Source of the DNA: Pseudomonadota bacterium
GTDB lineage: Bacteria; Myxococcota_A; Polyangia; Polyangiales; Polyangiaceae
Reading direction: 5' to 3'
NCBI GenBank assembly: GCA_023423895.1
Contig: JAFAER010000240.1
Location: 1 to 64,000, forward strand
DNA: 64,000 nucleotides
The position numbers were made by a program, and so were the translations under genes. Shown here piece by piece: positions 16,477 through 28,100 of this stretch (positions within the stretch are counted from its first letter, which is position 1; the number at the start of each line of letters is the position of its first letter). The notes beneath the pieces are model-generated. The model was not told where the DNA came from. It saw only the letters and a list, made by a program, of their open reading frames with translations, and ran no database searches.

Positions 16477-17291
16477 ACACGCGCGCTCGCAGCGGCGGCG
16501 GCCTCGACCTGCTCCACGCGCGCGTCGCCTTCCGCGACCGCTCGCTCTCGGACGTGCTCGATCTGGCGCTCCGCTTCGTCGTCGTCCACGGACGCGCGTA
16601 TGCATGGGTCGCCCTCGGCGCGGTCGCGCCGCTCCTCGCGATCGCGCTCGCTGCAGGCTGGCTCCTCGGATGGGGAGCGGCGTGGGCGGTCGCGCTCCCG
16701 CTCGCGCTCGTCGCCGAGGTGCCATTCACGATCCTCGCATCGCGGCTCGTCTTCGAAGACGAGGTGAGCGCGCGCGCCGTGCTGCGTTCCGCGCTCCGCG
16801 ATGCTCCACGCGTCGTCTTTGCGCGGCTCTTGGGGGCGGCGCTCTCGCTCGTCGGCCTGACCGTGCTCGTCGTGCCGGGCGTATGGCTCGCCACAATTTT
16901 CATGTTCCTCGGCGAGGTCATGCTGCTCGAGCGCGCATCGATCAGCCAGGCCTTCGGCCGTGCGCAGCGCCTCGCGACGAGCGACGTGGCCGATGGCCTG
17001 CTCGGCGTCGTCGTGCTCGGGCTCGTGCCCATCGCCGGGGTCCTTCTCGCCGACATCGCGGGGCGCACGATCGTCGGAGAGCTCCTGCAGTTCCGTCCGC
17101 CGCCGGCGCTCTGGAGCGCGGGCGGCGGGGTTCTTCCGCTCCTCGGCCTCTTCGCGCAGGTCCCGTATCTGGCGACCGCCCGCTTCTTCCTCTACCTCAA
17201 CGTCCGAACGCGCGCCGAAGGCTGGGACATCCAGACTCGTTTCGCCGCGATCGCGACGCGGGCGAGCGAGAGAGCCGAGGAGGCCGCGTGA
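16473..17291 (+). CDS. Polytopic membrane protein of the RDD/SpoIIM operon
   Basis: A 272-residue protein with GTG start overlapping the SpoIIM stop by four bases. About six hydrophobic segments are visible, for example PLLAIALAAGWLLGWGAAWA, LVGLTVLVVPGVWLATIFMF and GLLGVVVLGLVPIAGVLLA. The segment LERASISQAFGRAQRLAT resembles integral membrane proteins annotated as glycerophosphoryl diester phosphodiesterase membrane-domain-like, but no catalytic domain is present. Likely a structural subunit of the membrane complex encoded by this operon. Confidence 0.83.
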   Translation: MNTRARSGGGLDLLHARVAFRDRSLSDVLDLALRFVVVHGRAYAWVALGAVAPLLAIALAAGWLLGWGAAWAVALPLALVAEVPFTILASRLVFEDEVSARAVLRSALRDAPRVVFARLLGAALSLVGLTVLVVPGVWLATIFMFLGEVMLLERASISQAFGRAQRLATSDVADGLLGVVVLGLVPIAGVLLADIAGRTIVGELLQFRPPPALWSAGGGVLPLLGLFAQVPYLATARFFLYLNVRTRAEGWDIQTRFAAIATRASERAEEAA

Positions 17292-19360
17292 GCGCGCAGA
17301 AGCGCAGGTACGTCGGGGGCGCGGTCTCGATCGTGATCGCCATCACGTGCGCGGCAGCTCCTGCGCTCGCGAAGCCCGATCCGCGTCCCGTCCCTGCCGC
17401 CCGCGACCTCGACGGCATCGCTCGGACGGCGGACGAAGCGTACGCCGAAGGGAGCTACGCGTTCTGCACCGCTCCGTCTCGGCCGCTCGGCGCGCGACAG
17501 CAAGGCCTGTGCGCTCTCGCGACGGAGATCGACGGGTGTGAGGGCTTCGCCAAGGCCTGCGACGTCGGACAGGTGCCGAAGGAGCCCGGGATGCTCGAGC
17601 GGCTCGTCGAGTGGCTCGCTCCCGCAGCGAAGGTACTCCTCTACGTGCTCGTCCTGGCCATCGTGGTCGTCGTCGCGATCCCGGTCGTGAACGCCCTCCG
17701 GAAGCGAAGGCGCGACCGCAAGCTGCGGGAGCCCGTCGCCGAGAAGGCGAACGTCGGTGCCGTAGTGCTCGAAGAGAAGAGCTCGACGCACGGCGACGAG
17801 ATCTCCGATGCCGACGCCGCGCTCCGGCTGGCCGAGCAACATCGCATGCGCGGCGAGCTGAAGAAGGCGCTCGGGCTGTACCTGGCGGCGTCGCTCTCGG
17901 CGCTCGATCGACGCGGCGCCATCCGGGTCGCGCGGCACCGCACGAACGGAGAATACGTACGGGCCTGCGAGGAAGAGGCGTCACGCGGTCCGCTCCGCGA
18001 GATCGTCCGCGAGGTCGACAAGGTCGAATACGGCGGCTCCGCGCCGACCGACGACGCGCTCTCTCGCGTTGCGGCGCGCGCGCAGGCCATCGTCCGCGTG
18101 ACCGCCGGCACGACGGCGCTCCTCGCGCTCGCGCTCACGTTTGCGGGCTGCTCGGCGGCACGCCGCGGCGCCGATCCCGCCGGCGACGAGCTACCGATCG
18201 CCGTCCTCGAGCGCAACGGCTTCGATGTCCGGCCACTCGGCAGCTCGCTCGCGACGATGCCGATCCCGGACGAAGAGTCGACCGAAGGAGCGCCCGTCGT
18301 CGTCGTCGATCTCGAGAAGGTCCCGCTCGAGGACGAGGCGTGGGCTCACATGATGAGATGGGTCGAGGCGGGCGGAGTCCTCGTCCTCTTCGGTCGCACG
18401 CACGAGTGGCCGAGCGAGATCGCTGCGAAGGACGTCTCGGCGAGCACACGCGAGCTCGTCGTTCGCGCGCCGGATCCGAACGCCGGCCTCGAAGATCTCG
18501 ACGACGAAGACGAGGACGAGGACGCGCCAGCCGGCATCGGCGCTCCGGTCGAGATCCAGTACGCGCGGGTGGCGCGGCGCGACGCGTTCGCATGGGACGA
18601 GCCGACGAAACAGGACGCCGACCCGCTGGCTCTGCTCGCCGAGACCACCTATGCGGCGAAGCGTCGGATCGGCAGCGGGTTCGTCCTCGGCGTGGCGAAC
18701 GACGACCTGTTCACGAACATCGGGATGAGGCCGCGGAACAATGCGGCCGCACTGGTCACGCTGATCCGCTCCGTGTCGCACGACCCGTGGCGCCGAGTGG
18801 CGCTCGATCCCTCGGCGTCGTCGTCCGGGTTGCTCGATGTCCGGATCGCGCGCGCCGAGGACGGGATCCCGCCTCCGTCGAACCCCTTCGCGGCGCTCGT
18901 CGCTGCTGGCCTCGGCAAGGGCGCGTGGCATGCGCTCGCTGCCGCGATCGTGCTCTTCCTCGCATATGGCATCCGTCACGCGAGGCCACGGGCTGCCGAG
19001 AAGAAGGAGCGCCGCGCGTTTGCCGAGCACGTGGAGGCGACCGGGGCGTTCTACGGCCGGACGCGCGCGCACGTGCATGCGCTCGCCGCGTATGGGCGCT
19101 TCGTCGAGATGCGTCTTCGAGAGATCGTCCCTCGCGGCGCGGATCCGATCGCGTTCCTCGCAGCACGCTCGGGACGCGACCCGGCGAAGGTCGCCGAGAT
19201 CTACACCCGCGCGCTCGAGGCCAAGCCCACCGACACGCCACGCGGCGACGAGCTCACGCTCGTCGAGGAGCTGCGCCGGATGCTCGACAAGGCCGTCGCC
19301 GTCGGCGATCTCCGTGTTCCGACCGCTCGTCCGGCGTCTCGCGTCGGCCGAGGCGCCTGA
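17288..19360 (+). CDS. DUF4129 + DUF4350 fusion membrane protein
   Basis: A 690-residue protein, GTG start in a GTGA overlap. A signal sequence ends at PALAKPD; a short Cys-containing extracytoplasmic region precedes a membrane segment (VLLYVLVLAIVVVVAIPVV). The cytoplasmic DUF4129 region follows (RGELKKALGLYLAASLSALD, RTNGEYVRA, EVDKVEYGG). After another membrane segment (TTALLALALTFAGC) comes DUF4350, a glutamine-amidotransferase-like fold (VVVVDLEKVPLEDEAWAHMM, EAGGVLVLFG), then a last helix and a helical C-terminal domain. These two domains are usually neighbouring genes; here they form one polypeptide. An Asp/Glu tract lies within the DUF4350 part. Confidence 0.85.
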   Translation: MSAQKRRYVGGAVSIVIAITCAAAPALAKPDPRPVPAARDLDGIARTADEAYAEGSYAFCTAPSRPLGARQQGLCALATEIDGCEGFAKACDVGQVPKEPGMLERLVEWLAPAAKVLLYVLVLAIVVVVAIPVVNALRKRRRDRKLREPVAEKANVGAVVLEEKSSTHGDEISDADAALRLAEQHRMRGELKKALGLYLAASLSALDRRGAIRVARHRTNGEYVRACEEEASRGPLREIVREVDKVEYGGSAPTDDALSRVAARAQAIVRVTAGTTALLALALTFAGCSAARRGADPAGDELPIAVLERNGFDVRPLGSSLATMPIPDEESTEGAPVVVVDLEKVPLEDEAWAHMMRWVEAGGVLVLFGRTHEWPSEIAAKDVSASTRELVVRAPDPNAGLEDLDDEDEDEDAPAGIGAPVEIQYARVARRDAFAWDEPTKQDADPLALLAETTYAAKRRIGSGFVLGVANDDLFTNIGMRPRNNAAALVTLIRSVSHDPWRRVALDPSASSSGLLDVRIARAEDGIPPPSNPFAALVAAGLGKGAWHALAAAIVLFLAYGIRHARPRAAEKKERRAFAEHVEATGAFYGRTRAHVHALAAYGRFVEMRLREIVPRGADPIAFLAARSGRDPAKVAEIYTRALEAKPTDTPRGDELTLVEELRRMLDKAVAVGDLRVPTARPASRVGRGA

Positions 19361-19396
19361 GCGCGCTTTCGTCCTGGGGTCGCGTCTCCAAACGCC

Positions 19397-21133
19397 TCAA
19401 CGACGCGAGCGGCGCGGCGGCGGTGGCGGCGGAAGCTCGGACGTGCGGGCGGGATGCGTCGCCGTCGTCGTTGTCGTCGTCGTCGTCGTCGCGGCCGTGT
19501 CCGATGGATTCGTCGTCGTGCCCAGCGGAGCCGGTTCCGCGGCTTCGGTCTTCTGCGCCGACGGGCCGCTCGCGAACCACGCGATGGTGACGACGATGAG
19601 AAAGAGCGCGACCACGGCGACCCCGCCGGCGATCGCGAGCACGACCACAGACGGTCCCTTGCGCACGAACGCCGAGAGCTCGCCAAATGGCGTCAGGACC
19701 GGCCCTGGAGACGACCGGAACGGGATCGGCCGCGTCGGCGCAGGCGCGGTGCCGACGCCGGGCGGCGGCACACCCGCGATAGGCGGCGGAGCGTGTCCGA
19801 GGACCGTCGCGATCTCGCTGCCGCTCGCCGGCACGTTGCGCGCTCCTCCGCTCGGCCCGACGGGAGCAGTCTGCACGGTCACCGCCCCTTGCTGCGAAGG
19901 GACGATGACGACGCGCTCGGACAGCGGCGTCGACGGTGCAGCGATCGGCAGCGCGTCCTCACCGGAGATCCGCGTCGGCGCGGACGCAACCCGCGCACGT
20001 GAAGACGGCGCGAGCGCGGGAGCCTCCATCCGGTCCACGCGTGGTCGTGGCGTCGTCTCGACCACACCTCCGGAGCGGGGCTCGAGCGCGCCCTGTCCGA
20101 CGCGCGTGGCGAAGGCATCATCGAAGGCGGGCGCGCTCTGCTCGCGCCGCTGCTGGAGCTTCGCCGGCGCCACCGTCGGCTTGCCCTTCACCTCGCTCGG
20201 CGTCTCGTCGAAGAGCGACGACGCGCGCGGCCGCTCGGGGATCTCGGGCGCCGTGCTCGCGTACGGCGGCGCCTTGCCCTCGAGCACCGCACGGACGTCG
20301 GTGAGCATCGTTGCCGCGTCGGGGTAACGGTCGGCGAGCTCGAAGGCGAGCGCCCGGTCGACGACGGCGGCGATCTTCGGATCGATGTCGGTAATCACCG
20401 TTCGAAGGCGCGGTGCGCCATGAGCAATGACCCGCATCACGAGCGCCGCCTGCGAGTCGACGTCGTGGACGATTCGCCCGGCGAGCGAGCGGAAGATCGT
20501 TGCGCCCACGGCATACACGTCCGCGCGCGGGTCGATCTCTTCGCCACGCGCTTGCTCCGGCGCCATGTAGGCCATCGTCCCGAGCGTCACGCCGGCCTTC
20601 GTCGTCAGCGCGCGCTTGTCGGCCGAGCGCACGCGCGCGATGCCGAAGTCGAGGACCTTCACCTTCCCCTCGCTCGCGAGGAAGAGATTGTCCGGCTTGA
20701 TGTCGCGATGGATGATCCCACGCGCGTGCGCCGCCGCGAGGACGTCGAGGACCTGCGCGGCGATCTCGAGGATCTCGCGCGGCTCCAGCGAGTGCAGTCG
20801 ATCGAGTCGCTGCGCGAGGGTCTCCCCTTCGAGCAGCTCCATCACGAGGAACGGAGCGCCGTCCTCGGCGGTGTCGACATCGCGGATCTCGACAACGCCC
20901 GGATGCCGGAACGCGTTGACCGCGTGGGCCTCCTGCTCGAAGCGCGCGCGCAACTGATCCGATTCGGCGACCTTCTTGTGGAGGATCTTGATGGCGTCGC
21001 GGCGACCGATCTTGTGGCGCGCAGCATAAACGCTCGCCATGCCGCCCACGCCGAGCAGCTCCTCGAGAACCCATTTGTCTCGCAACGTCGTGCCGATTCG
21101 TTTCGCGGCGCCGTCGTCCACTTGGAGGCCCAT
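19397..21133 (-). CDS. Transmembrane Ser/Thr protein kinase (PknB-type)
   Basis: A 578-residue kinase with all catalytic motifs: GVGGMASVYAARH, Lys in AIKILHKKV, HRDIKPDNLFL, DFGIARV, and MAPEQARGEEIDPRADVYA. The kinase domain ends near residue 285. A long Pro/Ala/Arg-rich juxtamembrane linker leads to one membrane segment (VVLAIAGGVAVVALFLIVV) and a ~50-residue extracytoplasmic tail with a run of nine Thr and a poly-Pro stretch. The Thr run is encoded by a trinucleotide tract at about 19465-19492. The ATG at 21133 has GGGAG upstream and precedes the conserved N-terminus; an upstream in-frame ATG at 21175 is less likely. Confidence 0.93.
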   Translation of the reverse strand: MGLQVDDGAAKRIGTTLRDKWVLEELLGVGGMASVYAARHKIGRRDAIKILHKKVAESDQLRARFEQEAHAVNAFRHPGVVEIRDVDTAEDGAPFLVMELLEGETLAQRLDRLHSLEPREILEIAAQVLDVLAAAHARGIIHRDIKPDNLFLASEGKVKVLDFGIARVRSADKRALTTKAGVTLGTMAYMAPEQARGEEIDPRADVYAVGATIFRSLAGRIVHDVDSQAALVMRVIAHGAPRLRTVITDIDPKIAAVVDRALAFELADRYPDAATMLTDVRAVLEGKAPPYASTAPEIPERPRASSLFDETPSEVKGKPTVAPAKLQQRREQSAPAFDDAFATRVGQGALEPRSGGVVETTPRPRVDRMEAPALAPSSRARVASAPTRISGEDALPIAAPSTPLSERVVIVPSQQGAVTVQTAPVGPSGGARNVPASGSEIATVLGHAPPPIAGVPPPGVGTAPAPTRPIPFRSSPGPVLTPFGELSAFVRKGPSVVVLAIAGGVAVVALFLIVVTIAWFASGPSAQKTEAAEPAPLGTTTNPSDTAATTTTTTTTTATHPARTSELPPPPPPRRSRR

Positions 21134-21333
21134 TCGTTCTCCCAGTCTGCGCGGTTGGACCGGGCATTTCAACAAGCGGACGTCACCTCGAGCGAGGTCG
21201 CACGCCCCATGTGAGCCCTCCTCACCCGAGGACTCGAGTGCTCACGTCGATCGCTCACGCGCGTGCGAGGCTGGTCGTGGGGTGAGGACCCGAGACCGCT
21301 GTGTGGTCGCGGGGACGTCCACGTGTGGCGGTC

Positions 21334-22680
<1,347 letters not shown>

Positions 22681-22691
22681 CGCGCGATACC

Positions 22692-22706
22692 CTACCAGGA
22701 TGGTAG
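22692..22706. promoter_or_regulatory. Palindrome in the FAD-oxidoreductase/MoxR divergent promoter
   Basis: CTACCA (22692-22697) and TGGTAG (22701-22706) form a perfect 15-bp dyad with a GGA centre. It sits 12 bp upstream of the oxidoreductase start and 16 bp upstream of the MoxR start, so a bound protein could affect both genes. Confidence 0.45.
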
Positions 22707-22721
22707 TTTTCGGGTGCCCTG

Positions 22722-23723
22722 ATGACACCCGAGGCGTTCCAGCAGACGTTCGACCGCATCCGTGCGCAGATGGCCCAGGTCGTCGTCGGGCAGGAGGAGC
22801 TCGTCTTCGGCCTCCTCGTCACGGCGATCGCCGGCGGGCACGTTCTCATCGAGGGCGCGCCTGGGCTCGGCAAGACGCTGGTGGCCCGGTCGTTCGCGCG
22901 CGTCTCCGGGGCGACGTTCAAGCGCGTCCAGTTCACCCCGGACCTCATGCCGAGCGACGTGACCGGGTCGAGCATCTTCGACCGGCACCGCGGCGACGCA
23001 GGCGCGTTCACGTTCGTGCCCGGCCCGATCTTCTGCCAGCTCCTCCTCGCCGACGAGATCAACCGGGCGCCGGCAAAGACGCAGTCGGCGCTGCTCGAGG
23101 CGATGCAAGACCATCAGGTGACGGTGGACGGCGTCTCGCGTCCCCTGCCCGCGCCGTTCATCGTCGTGGCCACGCAAAACCCCGTCGAGTCGCAAGGTAC
23201 CTATCCGCTCCCGGAAGCTCAGCTCGATCGTTTCCTGATGAAGGTCACCGTCGCGGACCCGCCGCGCGACGTGGAGCTCCGCATCGTGAAGAATCACGCG
23301 ACCGGCTTCGATCCGACGGATCTCTCCTCGCTCGCGCCGATCACGTCGCCGGAGGAGCTCGTCGCCATGACGGCGTTCGCGAGCAAGGTGCGCGTCGACG
23401 ACGCGGTCGTCGGCTACGTCGTCGATCTCGCGCGGCGCACCCGTGAAGACCGCGCCATCGAGCTCGGCGCCTCGCCCCGCGCGTCGATCGCGATGATGAA
23501 GGCGGCGCAGGTCGTCGCCGCGAGCGAGGGCCGCGACTTCGTCACGCCGGACGACGTGAAGCCCGTCGCGAAGCCCGTCCTCCGGCACCGCGTGATGCTC
23601 CATCCCGACGCCGAGCTCCAGGGGATCAGCGCCGACGAGCGCATCGAGGACATCCTGCGCTCCGCACCGGTTCCGCGAACGGCTCCCGCCGTCCAGCACG
23701 CCGCGCCCGCCGGCACGGCCTGA
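22722..23723 (+). CDS. MoxR-family AAA+ ATPase
   Basis: A 333-residue AAA+ ATPase. Walker A is GAPGLGKTLVARSFAR, Walker B LLADEINRAPAKTQSALLEA, sensor 1 VVATQNPVESQGTYPLPEAQ, and the lid contains SPRASIAMMKAAQ. MoxR ATPases act as chaperones that remodel or activate partner complexes, usually encoded with a DUF58 protein, as here. The start codon lies in the loop of a possible hairpin formed by CGGGTG (22711-22716) and CACCCG (22726-22731). Confidence 0.95.
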   Translation: MTPEAFQQTFDRIRAQMAQVVVGQEELVFGLLVTAIAGGHVLIEGAPGLGKTLVARSFARVSGATFKRVQFTPDLMPSDVTGSSIFDRHRGDAGAFTFVPGPIFCQLLLADEINRAPAKTQSALLEAMQDHQVTVDGVSRPLPAPFIVVATQNPVESQGTYPLPEAQLDRFLMKVTVADPPRDVELRIVKNHATGFDPTDLSSLAPITSPEELVAMTAFASKVRVDDAVVGYVVDLARRTREDRAIELGASPRASIAMMKAAQVVAASEGRDFVTPDDVKPVAKPVLRHRVMLHPDAELQGISADERIEDILRSAPVPRTAPAVQHAAPAGTA

Positions 23724-23739
23724 ACGCGAGGGTCGTCGC

Positions 23740-25065
23740 GTGGTCCCCACGAAACGTCTGGTGACCCTGGCGTTCGTCGCGGCCGCGGTGGCCGTCGTCG
23801 CCGGGTTCGTGCCAGGCGTCGACGCTGCATGGATCGGGCTCGATGCACTGCTTGCGGCGGCCTGCTCGGTCGACGCGCTATCAGGACGGAGAACAGGGAG
23901 GCGCATCGAGGCGGAACGGCGAGCCGCCGACATCTTCTCCATCGGGCGGCCGAACGCCGTGACGATCCTCCTCTCGAACCGGAGCGACCGAGCCGTCTCC
24001 GGCACGGTGATGGACGATCCGTTCGAGGACGCCGTCGTGACGGGATTGCCCGGCATCTTCGAGATCCCACCGCGCGGGACGGTGCAGCTCCGCTACGAGA
24101 TCACGCCCACGCGGCGCGGAAAGCGAAAGCTCCAGGCGATCACGGTTCGCTACACGCTGCCGCTCGGTCTGCTCGCGCGACAGGAGCGCATCGAGCTCCC
24201 GGAAGACGTCGACGTCTACCCCGATGTGCACGCCGCCCGCGCGCTCGAGATGTTGCGACGCCAAGGGCGCGAGGACGCGCGCCTCGGCTCGCTCCGCGTT
24301 CGCGGCGGAGACACCGAGTTCGAGCGCCTGCGGCCATACCAGCGAGGCGACGAGGTGAAGCACGTCGACTGGCGCGCCTCCGCGCGTCGCGACGACCTCG
24401 TCGTGCGGCAGTACCAGGCGGAGTCGAACCAGAACGTCGTGTTCGCGCTCGACCTCGGTCGCGGGATGCGAGGTGCGGCCTCGGGAGGGCCGAGCGGCGG
24501 CCTCACCAGCGTGGATCATGCCCTCGCGGCGGCGCTCCTGACGGCCGACGTCGCGCTCCGCGGAGGCGACCGAGCCGGCTTGCTCACGTTCGACGACCGA
24601 CCGCGCAGCTTCCTCCGGCCGACGGGCGGCCGTTCGGCCGGTCGCAAGCTCACGCGCGCGGTCTATGCGCTCGATGCGGGCTTCGCGGCAACCGACTACC
24701 GGGCCGCGATGGTCTTCCTCAAGACGCAGGTGAAGGCGCGTTCGCTGTTCGTGCTGTTCACGAACCTCCTCGACCCGCGCGGCGCGCAGGATCTCGCGGC
24801 GGCCGTGCGGAGCCTCATGCCGCGCCACCTCCCTCTCTGCGTGCTGATGCGCGACGTCGAGGTCGAGGAGCTCGCGATGGCCAAGCCTCGCGACGAAGCG
24901 GACGTGCTCGTGCGCGCCGCCGCCGCGGAATCGATCGCCTGGCGCGATGCCATCGTGCGAAGCCTCCGGAATGCCGGCGCGCTCGTGCTCGACGCGCGCC
25001 CCGAGGAGGTCACGCCGCTGCTGGTGAAGCGCTACCTCGAGGTGAAGGCGCGCCGTTTGCTCTGA
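23740..25065 (+). CDS. DUF58 / VWA-like protein, MoxR partner
   Basis: A 441-residue protein with GTG start, 16 bp after MoxR. Two N-terminal hydrophobic stretches suggest membrane attachment. The DUF58 core is clear: GDTEFERLRPYQRGDEVKH and DWRASARRDDLVVRQYQAE, followed by a VWA-like region with VFALDLGRGMRG standing where the DxSxSM metal site of canonical VWA domains is found. MoxR-DUF58 pairs are thought to assemble or regulate envelope complexes. With the RDD, SpoIIM, DUF4129 and DUF4350 parts upstream, the usual gene set is complete but physically split by two opposite-strand genes. Confidence 0.92.
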   Translation: MVPTKRLVTLAFVAAAVAVVAGFVPGVDAAWIGLDALLAAACSVDALSGRRTGRRIEAERRAADIFSIGRPNAVTILLSNRSDRAVSGTVMDDPFEDAVVTGLPGIFEIPPRGTVQLRYEITPTRRGKRKLQAITVRYTLPLGLLARQERIELPEDVDVYPDVHAARALEMLRRQGREDARLGSLRVRGGDTEFERLRPYQRGDEVKHVDWRASARRDDLVVRQYQAESNQNVVFALDLGRGMRGAASGGPSGGLTSVDHALAAALLTADVALRGGDRAGLLTFDDRPRSFLRPTGGRSAGRKLTRAVYALDAGFAATDYRAAMVFLKTQVKARSLFVLFTNLLDPRGAQDLAAAVRSLMPRHLPLCVLMRDVEVEELAMAKPRDEADVLVRAAAAESIAWRDAIVRSLRNAGALVLDARPEEVTPLLVKRYLEVKARRLL

Positions 25066-25069
25066 CGTT

Positions 25070-25133
25070 GCCCGAATGCCGACGAGGGGGAAGAACGAGG
25101 AATCGAGCCCCCGCCACGACGCCCTCATCGGGC
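25070..25133. terminator. Possible bidirectional terminator hairpin
   Basis: In the 90-bp gap between convergent genes, GCCCGA (25070-25075) pairs with TCGGGC (25128-25133), GAGGG (25084-25088) with CCCTC (25122-25126), and GGGGG with CCCCC inside. No T-run follows, so activity is uncertain. Confidence 0.3.
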
Positions 25134-25155
25134 TTCGCGGACGAGAGGCCTCGCT

Positions 25156-28100
25156 TCACTCCGCCGACTCCGCGACGGGCAGCTCGTGCGCGGCTCCGTC
25201 GCCTTCCTCCTCGTCGTCTTCTTCGCTCGGCTCCTTCCAGCCCCGGAGGAGCGTCGCCATCAGGCCTGGAAGGACGAGCAGCGTCAGCGCCGTGCTGAAG
25301 AAGATGCCGACGATGACGACGGTCGCCAGGGGTCGCTGCACCTCGGAGCCGGCGCTCGTCGCGACCGCCATCGGCAGGAAGCCGAGCCCCGCGACGGCCG
25401 CCGTGGTGAGCACGGCTCGGATCGACGACGCAGAGCCTCTCGTGATGGCCACCTCGAGCGGTGCGCCTTCGAGCATCGCGCGGCGCGTCGCGGTCGCGAT
25501 GACGACGCCGTTCAGCACGGAGACGCCTCCGAGCGCGATGAAGCCGACGGCGGCCGGAAGGCTGAACGGCATCCCGCGCGCGAGCAGCCCGAGCATGCCG
25601 CCGGTCGTCGCGAACGGCACGAGCAAGAAGACCGCGAACGCGGGCCGCAAGCTCCGGAACATCATGAAGAGCATGCCGAGGATGACCGCGACGACGGCGG
25701 GCACGACGAGAGCGAGTCGCGCAGAGGCACGCTCGAAGTTCTCGAACTGCCCGCCCCACTCGATACGGTAGCCGCTCGGCAGGTTCGCCGCCCGGGCGAC
25801 CTTCGCGCGGGCCTCGTCGACCCACGAGACGAGGTCGCGACCGCGCAGGTTCACGTCGACGCGGATGAGTCGCTCGCGATTGAGACGCTTCACCACGGAC
25901 GGACCGTCACCCTCGTCGAGGCTGACGACCTCGCGCATCGGCACGCCGTCTCCGTGCTCCGTCTCGACGAACAGATCCGACAACGCCTCGGCATTCGGGC
26001 TCGTCGGCGGCACGAACACGCGGAGATCGAAGCGTCGCTCGTCTTCGTAGACCTCACCGACGCGCACCCCTTCGCGCGAGGCGGCGAGGACGTCGAACGC
26101 GTGCTGGACCTTCACGCCGTAACGCGCCATCCGTGCACGATCGGCGGTCGCCGTGATCGTGGGCTGACCGAGAATGCGTTCGATCTTGAGGTCGCCCGTA
26201 CCGGGGATGTCGCGAACGAGATCTCCGACGAGGTTCGAGTACTCCACGAGGCGATCGAGATCGGGGCCGATGATCTTGATCGACACGTCTGCGCGCGAGC
26301 CGGCGATGAGCTGGTTCGTCAGGTCTTCGATCGGCTGCGAGACCGAGACGAACGTCGAGGGGACCTCCGTCTCGATCTTGTCCTTGAGCAGCGTGCTCAG
26401 CTCCTCGAAGCTCGACGCGTTCTTCCATTCCTTCCGGGGCGCCAGCGGGACCAGGATGTCCGTGTTGTTGTTGCCGACGGCGTCGAGCGCCATCTCCGCG
26501 CGGCCGCTCTGCCCGAGCGCCTTCTTCGCCTCGGGCATATCCATCACGATCTTCTCGGCGAGCAAGTCGAGCCGCCGCGCCTCCTCGAGGGAGATGCTCG
26601 GCGCGCGCATCAGGGCGAGCACGCAGTCTCCTTCGAAGATGCGCGGGATGAACTCGGCGCCCGACTTCGCGAACGAAACGCCGACCACGACGAGCGCCGC
26701 GACGCTGGCGCCGAGGAGCGGCCAGCGCAACCTGAGCACCGCGGGCAAGAGCCGCTCGTAGCCCTCCGCGATGTGCTCGAGCCAGGCGGGGCCGTGATTC
26801 TTCGCGGGCGGCACGGCGAGGACGAGCAGCGGAGGGAAGAAGACGACCGAATAGACGAGCGCACCGAAGAGCGCACACGCCATGGTGATCGCCATCGGTC
26901 GGAACATCTTCCCCTCGACGCCCTCGAGCGTGAGCAGCGGGATGTACACCAGCATGATGATGGCGACGGCGAACGCGACCGGCTTCACGACCAGCTTGGC
27001 GACGTCTCCATAGACGCGCGCACGAGCCTTTCCGACGAGCTGTCGGCCAGCGGTCGCCGCGATCAAGCCTTCCAGGACGACGATCGGACCATCGACGAGG
27101 AACCCGAAGTCGATCGCACCGAGACTCATCAGGTCTCCGGTCACACCGAACAGGTGCATGCCGAAGAGCGCGATGGCCATGGACGCGGGGATGCCGAGCG
27201 CCGTCACGAGGGCGCCGCGGATCGTCCCGAGCATGATCGCGAGGACGACGGTGACGATGAACAAGCCCTCGGCAAGGTTCGTCGCCACGGTGGTGAGCGT
27301 CCGCTCGACGAAGTCCGCGCGGTCGTAGATGACGTCGATCGTGACGCCGGGCGGGAGGTCTTTCTTGATCTCCTCCATCCGCGCTTTGACCGCGTAGATG
27401 ACGTCGCGGCTGTTCGCGTGCGCGAGCATCATCACGAGACCGGAGACCGCCTCGCGTTCGCCGTTCAACGTCACCACGCCGTACCGCAGCGCAGAGCCAA
27501 CTTGCACGTCGGCGACGTGCTTCACGAGGACCGACGGCCCGTTCTTCGAGCTCCGGATGACGACGTTGCCGATCTCGGATTCGTTCTGGACGAGGCCGCT
27601 GCCGCGAATGGTGAACGACTCGCCGCCGCGCTCCACGTAGCCGCCCCCGACGTTCATGTTCGCCGACGAGAGCGCCGCGAGCACCTCGTTGAGGGTCAGC
27701 CCGTGCGAACGAAGCTTCGGCGGGTCGACGAGCACCTGGTACTGCTTCAGCTCTCCGCCGAAGGGATTCACCTCCACGACGCCGGGGACGCTTCGCAGCC
27801 GCGGTCCGATCTCCCAGTCGAGGAGCGTGCGGAGCTGCATCGGGGAGTGGTGCTCCGAACGAACGACGAACTTGTAGATCGTGCCGAGGCCGGTCGACGG
27901 CGGTGCGAGCTCGGGGAGCGAGGCCGACGGTGGCAGATCGCCCTGGACTTGCCGGATGCGCTCGAGGACGAGCTGGCGCGCCCACCAGATGTCCGTGCCC
28001 TCCTCGAAGACCACGGTGACGGACGAGAGGCCGAAGCGCGACACGCTGCGTAGTTGCGCGCTGTGCGGGAGCCCGTTGAGCGCCTTTTCGATGGGGACCG

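Noticed and set aside
25186..28053. 955-codon plus-strand open frame opposite the RND permease
   Set aside because: It is the antisense of a well-conserved pump gene; composition is Asp/Arg/His-rich without domains, typical of high-GC antisense frames.
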